NCBI RefSeq assembly: GCF_008728515.1
Contig: NC_044977.1
Coordinates: forward strand, 172,345,139 to 172,409,138
Source: Papio anubis
Taxonomy: Eukaryota; Chordata; Mammalia; Primates; Cercopithecidae
Reading direction: 5' to 3'
Length of the DNA: 64,000 bases
Shown here: positions 57,386 to 64,000 of the stretch, in pieces
Position numbering within the stretch: position 1 is the first letter of the stretch
How the letters are laid out: each line of letters begins with the position of its first letter
Position numbers and translations under genes: made by a program
Notes under the pieces: model-generated
Database searches by the model: none
The model's input: the letters and a program-made list of their open reading frames with translations, nothing else
Told to the model about the DNA's origin: nothing

Positions 57386-58208
57386 CCTTTGTTACTTCAG
57401 CTCAGATCCATGTTCTTGGCTCTCTTGTAAACATAAATTAACACCAGGCCAAACATTATTTTTTCCCAGGCAAGGTATAATAGGCTTGCTGCTCAAGTAA
57501 TTGCAAGCAAGTTGTGTAAGGGAAAGAGATTCCAGTGCTAGTTCCCGGATGGGCTCGGCCCTTGTCATTTTAAGGAAGTTGAGGTGGAATAAGACATGAA
57601 GTAACAAGTCTAATATGCATTGCATGACCAGGAAATGGCAGAGAAGCTTGCTTTGGGTAGAGATTTTAATATTACAATGTGATTATATGAAGAAAAAGTT
57701 AGTGAAAGGTCAGCTCTGAAGTTCATCTTGTCCTTAGGCATCTGGATCTGGTCAGTTTCGTATCAGGAATGCCAGTCTTGCTTCAGTGACTTTGGAAGGC
57801 ATCACTCAAAGAGGTAAATGGTTAGGTTCCTTCCTTTACAGTTAGGAATTCAGCCTGGTCAGCTAGGTTAGGAGAGGACTCTCTTCCTGCTGTGTAACTT
57901 GTGTCACCATGTTAAGGGAGGGAAAAAGGTAGGGGAGAAAATATACCCAGACATGTAATATCCATCAAGACTTTGGTTACTGTGTCACTTGTCTGCCAGG
58001 ATAGAGTCTCTTCCCTATGCTGCCTTAACTCTGATCTCTATTGAGGGACTACTAAAGAGGAATGGGACAGAATCCAGGAGACCTGCTTGACATAGGCAAG
58101 ACAATAGTGGTTTGTACCAGGTAGTTGCAGTTAAGGTGAAAAGTATTCAGATACTGAATATGTTTGAAAGGTTGAGTGGAAAGGGTTTTTGAACGGATGA
58201 ATTAGATA
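57386..58208. other. No recognised feature
   Basis: Unique or highly decayed sequence; it may include more L2. No gene seen. Confidence 0.4.
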
Positions 58209-58480
58209 TGTCGAAGAAAAGAGTCAAAACTCCAAAAAGTATTTGAAGATATTTATTCTGAGCCAAATATGAGTTACTATGGCCCATAAAAAAGCCTTCA
58301 GGAGGTCCTGAGAACATGTGCTCAAAGTGGTTGGGGTGCAGCCTGGTTTTATACATTTTAGGGAGATATATGACTTCAGATACCTTTAAGAAATACATTG
58401 GTTTGGTTCAGAAAGGAGGGACAACTTTAAGTGGGGATGGCAGTGGGGTTCCAGCTTATAGGTAGTTTTAAAAATGTTCT
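58209..58480 (-). mobile_element. LTR of unassigned ERV family, left part, antisense
   Basis: Starts TGTCGAAGAAAAGAGTC. The antisense poly(A) signal is in 'gatatttattctgagcc', followed by 'caggaggtcctgagaacatg', 'ctggttttatacattttagg' and 'ggttcagaaaggagggac'. It is interrupted by the Alu at 58481 and resumes at about 60996. Confidence 0.72.
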
Positions 58481-58584
58481 GGGTCAGGCATGATGGCTCA
58501 AGCCCATAACCCTAGGACTTTGGGAGGCTAAGGCAGGTGGATTACCTGAGGTCAGGAGTTTGAGCCTAGCTTGGCCAACATGGC
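58481..58584 (+). mobile_element. Alu, left part (split by THE1)
   Basis: 'gtcaggcatgatggctcaag' to 'cttggccaacatgg', the first 100 bp of an Alu. The rest follows at 60803. Confidence 0.9.
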
Positions 58585-58922
58585 TGTATTAGTCCATTTT
58601 CATGCTGCTGATAAAGATATACCTGAGACTGGGAAGAAAAAAAGGTTTAATGGACTTACAGTTCCACATGGCTTGGGATGCCTCACAATCATGGTGGAGG
58701 GTGAAAAGCATGTCTCACATAGCAGCAGACAAGGGAAGAGAGAGCTTATGCAGGGAAACTCCCCCTTATGTAATCATCAGATCTCATGAGACTTATTCAC
58801 TATCACAAGAACAGCACAAGAAAGACCTGGCCCCATGATTCAATTACCTCCCACCGGGTCCCTCCCACAACATGTGGGAATTCAAGATAAGCTTTGGGTG
58901 GGGACACTGCCAAAGAATATCA
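58585..58922 (-). mobile_element. THE1 3' LTR, antisense
   Basis: 338 bp from TGTATTAGTCCATTTTC to AGAATATCA. The antisense poly(A) region and the 'ggtggggacac' end are as in THE1. By eye it differs from its partner at 60465 at about a tenth of positions, which fits an early anthropoid-age insertion. Confidence 0.92.
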
Positions 58923-60464
58923 TTCCACCTCTGTTCCCTCCCAAATCTCATGTTCTCACATTTCAAAACCAATCATGCCTTCTCAACAGTCCCCCAAAGT
59001 CTTAACTCATTTTAGCACTAACTCAAAAGTCCATAGTCCGAAGTCTCATGCAAGACTAGGTAAGTCTCTTCTGCTTATGAGCCTATAAAATCAAAAGCAA
59101 GTTAGTTACTTCCTAGATACAATAGGGGTACAGGCATTGGGTAAATACACCCATTCCAAATGGGAGAAATTGGCCAAAACAGAAAGGCTACAGGACCCAT
59201 GCAAGTTCAAAATCCAGCGGAGCAGTCAAATCTTACAGCTGCAAAGTAATTTCCTTTGACTCCATGTCTCACATCCAGGTTATGCTGATGCAAGAGGTGG
59301 GCTTCCACAGCTTTGGGCAGCTACGCCCCTGTGGCTTTGCAGAGTACAGCTCTCTCCTGACTGCTTTCATGGGCTGGCATTGAGTGTCTGTGGCTTTTCC
59401 AGGCACACTTTGCAAGGTGTTGGTGAATCTATCATTCTGGGGTCTGGAGGATGATGGCCCTTTGTTATAGCCTCACTAGATGATGCCCCAGTAGGGACTC
59501 TGTGTGGAGGCTCTGACCCCACATTTCCCTTCTGCACTGCCCTAGCAGAGGTTCTCCATGAGAGTCCTGCCCCTGCAGCAAATTCCTGCCTGGACATCCA
59601 GGAGTTTCCATACATCTTCTGAAATCTAGGAAGAAGTTCCCAAAACTCAATTATTGACTTCCGTGCACCCACAGGCTCAACACGACATGGAAGCTGCCAA
59701 GGCTTGGGGCTTGCACCCTCTGAAGCCACAGCTTGAGCTGCACCTTGACTCCTTTTAGTGATGGCTGGAGCAGCTGGGATGCAGGGAACGAAGTGCCTAG
59801 ACTGCACACAGCACAGGGACCCTGGGCCTGACCCATGAAACCATTTTTTCCTCCTAGGCCTCCAGGCCTGTGATGAGAGGGGCTGCCGTTTTTCCCATTG
59901 TCTTGTGTATTAACATTCAGGTCCTCTTTACCTATGCAAATTTCTGCAGCCAGCTCAAATTTCTCCTCAGAAAATGGAATTTTCTTTTCTATCACATTGT
60001 CAGGCTGCAAATTTTCTGAACTTTTGTGCTCTGCCTCCCTTGTAAAACTGAATGCCTTTAATACATCCGTCACCTCTTAAATGCTTTGCAGCTTAGAAAT
60101 TTCTTCTGCCAGATACCCTAAGTCATCTCTCTCAAGTTCAAAGTTCCACAAATCTCTAGGGCAGGGGCAAAATGCTGCCAGTCTCTTTGCTAAAACATAA
60201 CAAGAGTCACCTTTGCTCTAGTTCCCAACAAGTTCCTCATCTCCATCTGAGACCACCTCAGCCTGGACCTTGTTCATATCACGATCAGCATTTTTGTCAA
60301 AATCATTCAACAAGTCTCTAGGAAGTTCCAAACTTTCCCATATTTTCCTGTATTCCTCTGAGCCCTCCAAACTGTTCCAACCTCTACCTGTTACCCAGTT
60401 CCAAAGTCACTTCCACATTTTCTTGTATCTTTTCAGCAGCACTCTGCTCCTGGTACCAATTTAC
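58923..60464 (-). pseudogene. THE1 internal region with gag-like remnant, antisense
   Basis: 1542 bp between two LTRs, about the normal size for THE1-int. THE1 elements lack pol and carry only a gag-like remnant of ERVL ancestry, so they needed helper proteins. Two minus-strand open blocks remain in different frames: 59651-60073 (140 codons) and 59367-59807 (146 codons). They overlap, as expected of one reading region split by a frameshift. The primer-binding region is visible next to the 5' LTR (antisense 'ctcctggtaccaattta', about 60448-60463). Confidence 0.85.
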
Positions 60465-60802
60465 TGTATTAGTTTGTTTTCATGCTGCTGATAAAGACAT
60501 ACCTGAGACTGGGAAGAAAAGAAAAGGTTTAATGGACTTACAGTTCCATGTGGCTGGGGATGTCTTACAATCATGACAGAAGGTGAAAGGTATGTCTCAC
60601 ATGGTGGCAGACTAGAGGAGAGAGCTTATCCAGGGAAACTCCCCCTTATATAATCATCAGATCTTATGAAACTTATTCACTACCACAACAACAGCACAGG
60701 AAAGACATGCCCCCATGATTCAATTACCTCCCACAAGGTCCCTCCCACAACACTTGAGAATTCAAGATGAGATTTGGGTGGGGACACAGCCAAACCATAT
60801 CA
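60465..60802 (-). mobile_element. THE1 5' LTR, antisense
   Basis: 338 bp from TGTATTAGTTTGTTTTC to AACCATATCA, the same length as its partner. Target duplications ATGGC (58580-58584) and ATGGA (60803-60807) bracket the whole element. Confidence 0.92.
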
Positions 60803-60995
60803 ATGGAAATACCCTGTCTCTACTAAAAATACAAAAATTATCTGGACATAATGGCACACACCTGTAGTCCCAGCTACTCAAGGGGCTGAAGCAGGAGATT
60901 CTCTTGAATCCAGGAGGTAGAGGTTGCAGTGAGCTGAGACCACACCACTGCACTCCAGCCTGGATGACAGAGTGAGACTCTGTCTCAAAAGAAAA
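60803..60995 (+). mobile_element. Alu, right part (split by THE1)
   Basis: Resumes at 'atggaaataccctgtctc' and ends at 'gagactctgtctcaaaag'. Joined conceptually with 58481-58584, it is one ordinary AluS/J-age Alu. Confidence 0.9.
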
Positions 60996-61352
60996 TAGTA
61001 ATGATAATAATTTGCTGGTTGACAATTGCTTGAGTTTACCTGAAGTTCTGGGATCAGTAGAAAGGAAATGTCTGGGTTAAGATAAAGGATTGTGGAGACC
61101 AAAGTTCTCATTTGCAGAGGAAGCTTTTATGTAATAGGCTTCTGAGAGAATACATTGTAAAATGTTTCTTGTCAGACTTAAAGTCCGTGTTGATGTTAAT
61201 GCCAGACAGGTAAAATGAGGCATGTCTGACCCCCATTTCCCATCACGTCATGGCCAGAAACAGTTTCTCAGGTTAAATTTTAAAAGATCCCTGGCTGACA
61301 AGGAAGTCCATTCAGATGGTTGGGGGTCCTCAGAATTTTGATTTTGGTTTAT
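60996..61352 (-). mobile_element. LTR of unassigned ERV family, right part, antisense
   Basis: Continues the LTR cut at 58480: 'ggcatgtctgacccccattt', 'atggccagaaacagtttctc' and 'ttcagatggttgggggtcct'. The outer edge is approximate. Confidence 0.65.
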
Positions 61353-61394
61353 AGATAAGCAGTAAGATAGAAAGAGAAGAGTTTAGGATTAATC

Positions 61395-62009
61395 TGTTGG
61401 GGTTCAGAAAATGATTCCCCAAAATATGCCACTTGGGCTGAGTACTTTTGAAAACTGTAAGACCTCAGAAATAAGCCTTAGAATCAAGGTCCCTTTAACC
61501 TTGTCTTGTTGTTCCCCCTCAATCCCATGCACAGAGAGGGACTCTTTCTAAAATTATCTTATTTGACCAAGAAAGCTTATTACCAAAAGAAACACAATTT
61601 CCTTCCATTCCCTCCCTGTTACTTCATTATCTATTGCAGAAAAGAAGACTGAATTCTTCAACTACACCTGATGGACTTTTCCACAAGATAATGCCTGCAT
61701 GTCAGGCTCATTCAAATTCCAAAGAGTCATTTGCAAGGTAATTTTTGTCTCCCTGGTCCATTCATTCTCCCTAATAATCAGTTACTGCCCCTCAAAAGTA
61801 TTGTCTATATTCCCCTTTCCTCCCTCCCCTATGAAAAAGGTATATAAGCTTCTGTACTCCATTGTGGCTTAGGGAAAATCACTCCGTCATTCTCCCTCAT
61901 ACATAATAAAAAAAATTGTATGCCATTTCTCTTGTTCATCTCCTTTTGTTAGTTGATTTTTCAGCAAACTTTCAGAGGATATAGGAGAAGTTTTTCTTTG
62001 GCCCCTACA
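61395..62009 (+). mobile_element. ERV1-type solo LTR
   Basis: 615-bp TG...CA unit: TGTTGGGGTTCAGAAAATG to TTGGCCCCTACA. A TATA-like GTATATAAGC (about 61840) and a poly(A) signal (CATAATAAA, about 61902) lie before the 3' motif 'gttgatttttcagcaaactt'. No internal region. Same group as the LTR at 47929. Confidence 0.82.
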
Positions 62010-63226
62010 GATTCAAGTGTTTTACCCTGAACCACCAGCTATAAGGATAGAATTGGTATTAATTGAGATGTAGAAGACTGTAAGAAGAATACATTTTTGG
62101 TTTTTTTGGAGCTTACGGAAGTGTAAACAAAAAATAGCATTCTAAGCCCCCACCAGATCAAATGGACCCTTCTCTGGGGCAAGAACATTTTAAAGTAAAC
62201 TGAAAAACTAGTTCAGGCCATGGTGGAAGGTGAGGGGGTTGGACATCGCTCATATATCCTCCTCCTTTTGGTATTCAGGCACAACTGACCAACATTAACA
62301 TTAAAATAGAGATCTTAACACTGACCAAATAGACTCTTCGTAACAATGTGATACACAAAATGGCAGGTAGTTTTCCCTGAATGAAATTGAAGTATTTTAT
62401 CCTGAAATATATTTCTTTGATGTATTTTAAAATGGGCTTGCAAAGTTGTTATTTGTTGGGAAAATCTACTTTCTGTAGAGAATATGCCTCCCTTTCCAGG
62501 TATTTTCCTGATTAAGGAGAGACTAAGAATCTGGCACCAATTTAATGCCTGATAACCAACATATACCATATATTCTTTCTGAAGTCTGCTACCTGGAGGC
62601 TTCATTTGCAAAATAAGAACCTTGGTCTTCACAACCCTTTATCTTAACCCAGAAATTCCTTTCTATTGATTCCAAATCTTTAGACAATAAACTAACTCTT
62701 TCAACCAACTGGCAATCAGAAAATCTCTGAATTCACCCAGGACTTGGAAGCCCTGGCTTCAAGTTGTCCTGCCTTTCTGGATTCAGTCAGCCTATACCTT
62801 TCATGTACTGAATGATGTCTACTTGTAACTTACATCCTCTTAAAATGTATGTAATCAAGTTGTAATCCAACCACCTTGGACACATATCCTCAGGACTTTC
62901 TGAGGCTGTATTATGGGCATGTCCTTAACCTTGACAACATAAACTTCTAAATTAATTGAGGCTGTCTCAGATAGTTGTGGTTTACAGGAGGGAAGAATAA
63001 AGGGAAATAAAGAGCTGAATTCTATACATTTTGGATTTGAAATGTTTGTTAGACATCCAAATGTACATGTATGTCAAGTAGGTAATTGGATATATACTTC
63101 TGAAGCTCAGAGAATACACCTGAGCTGGAGAAAACAGGGAAGGAGATCAAATGGAAGTAGCAATAGAAATAGGAGGGGATTTATGAGCTAGTGGTATCCT
63201 GCAAGTCGTGTTACAAGAGTTTCATG
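62010..63226. other. No recognised feature
   Basis: About 1.2 kb without a named repeat. The 105-codon minus frame at 62315-62632 has no domain. Confidence 0.4.
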
Positions 63227-63957
63227 TGTAGGGGTGAAAGGAAAGCTTCCCTTTTGCCTTGGGAAGGCTTGCTGAAAAATCAACTGACAAAAGGCAGATT
63301 AATAGGACAAATGTCATACAAATGTATTAATGTGCACAGGAGAGAATTACAAAATAGTTGTTCCACCCTTTCCATGGGATTCAGAAGGTTATATACCATT
63401 TTGAGTGACAGAAAGAAGCAGGACTTGAATCCTCACCTAACAGGTTATGGGAGAGGGAGAAGAGGGGACCTGGATAACAAAGGTGATCTTGCTAAGTAGA
63501 TGAAACCTCAAAGGTAGCAGCTCTCAGAGAGAATAGATGGTGAATGTTTTTTTCGTTCTTTCTTTCTTTTTTTTTTTTGAGACGGAGTCTCACTCTGTCG
63601 CCCAGGCTGGGGTGCAGTGGCCAGATCTCAGCTCACCAGCTCACTGCAAGCTCCACCTCCTGGGTTTACACCATTCTCCTGCCTCAGCCTCCTGAGTAGC
63701 TAGGACTACAGGCGCCCGCCACCTCGCCTGGCTAGTTTTTTGTATTTTTTAGTAGAGATGGAGTTTCACTGTGTGATCCAGGATGGTCTCGATCTCCTGA
63801 CCTTGTGATCTGCCTGTCTCGGCCTCCTAAAGTGCTGGGATTACAGGCTTGAGCTACCGCGCCCGGCCGAATGTTTCTTTCAAACCTTTGAAGGTGTCAG
63901 AATCTCAGTTAATGTATCCTAGATAGATAGGACAAGAGAAGGCCCTCAGAGAAAGCC
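63227..63957 (-). mobile_element. ERV1-type LTR, antisense, interrupted by AluY
   Basis: Begins TGTAGGGGTGAAAGG. Its reverse complement ends as the plus-strand LTRs do (gcagattaat / aatcaactgacaaaaggc). LTR sequence continues after the Alu at 63869 ('ctcagagaaagcctgg'). The other end may lie beyond this window. Confidence 0.72.
63558..63868 (-). mobile_element. AluY of Old World monkey type (AluYR-like), antisense
   Basis: Poly(T), 'gagacggagtctcactctg' to 'ccgcgcccggcc'. Monkey-lineage variants are 'cagtggccagatctcagc', 'gggtttacaccattc', 'cacctcgcctggctag' and 'caggcttgagctaccg'. GAATGTTT at 63542-63549 and 63869-63876 flanks it. A 10-bp repeat of 'cagctcac' lengthens the right monomer. 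Confidence 0.92.
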
Positions 63958-63958
63958 T

Positions 63959-64000
63959 GGCTGAGGCTAGTTGTGGTGGCTCACACCTGTAATCCCAGCA
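63959..64000 (+). mobile_element. Alu 5' end, cut by the window edge
   Basis: 'gttgtggtggctcacacctg' followed by 'taatcccagca' is the Alu start; the rest lies outside the window. Confidence 0.85.

Noticed and set aside
1..64000. CRISPR array, operons, integron or phage features
   Set aside because: No regularly spaced direct repeats, no densely packed genes and no ribosome-binding sites. The abundance of Alu, L1, MIR and LTR elements shows this is primate nuclear DNA.

Overview
This is a 64 kb stretch of primate nuclear DNA made almost entirely of interspersed repeats. I found no intact protein-coding gene, no convincing host exon, no tRNA or rRNA gene, and no CRISPR or prokaryotic features. 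The best organism call is an Old World monkey (macaque/baboon/vervet group). The near-full-length L1 at 25819-32015 has a 3' UTR of the kind I associate with cercopithecoid L1s. Two young Alus (16287-16492 and 63558-63868) carry the AluYR-type variants GAGCTGAGATCCGGCCACTGC and GGCTTGAGC, not the usual human AluY forms. These calls come from recognition, not from a database search.

Layout. 1-6.8 kb: an ERV1-type LTR with a tandemly repeated 5' end, MER5A and MER20 remnants, a CR1/L3 fossil, a MIR, an AluS with perfect target-site duplication, and a hAT-Charlie element. 6.8-16 kb: mostly unique AT-rich DNA with an AluJ, a long TTTC microsatellite, old L1 scraps, a Tigger-like DNA transposon, an MSTA-type solo LTR, MER20 and MIRs. 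16-25.8 kb: a 5'-truncated monkey-lineage AluY, more MIRs, a 140-bp AT microsatellite, and a roughly 1.9-kb antisense piece of an older L1. 25.8-32.0 kb: the large L1, with 16-bp target-site duplications, an internal promoter region, a frameshifted ORF1, a multiply broken ORF2 and a G-rich 3' UTR. 32-46 kb: Alus, MIR, MER5A and simple repeats, and a striking 260-bp inverted duplication (33397-33655 against 36007-36266). 46-64 kb: a dense LTR district. It holds several related ERV1-type LTRs, an L1M fossil split by one of them, an ancient L2 split by a degraded ERV1 provirus (49640 to about 57000, itself carrying a MaLR and an Alu stub), and a nest in which a complete 2.2-kb THE1 retrotransposon sits inside an Alu that sits inside another LTR.

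Nothing here works as an operon or pathway. The biology is insertion history: the nesting order gives relative ages, and the L1 shows how a once-complete retrotransposon decayed. I did not find a previously undescribed functional system. The most interesting leads are the inverted duplication, the in-frame 12-bp duplication in L1 ORF2, the nested retroelements and two adjacent perfect hairpins.
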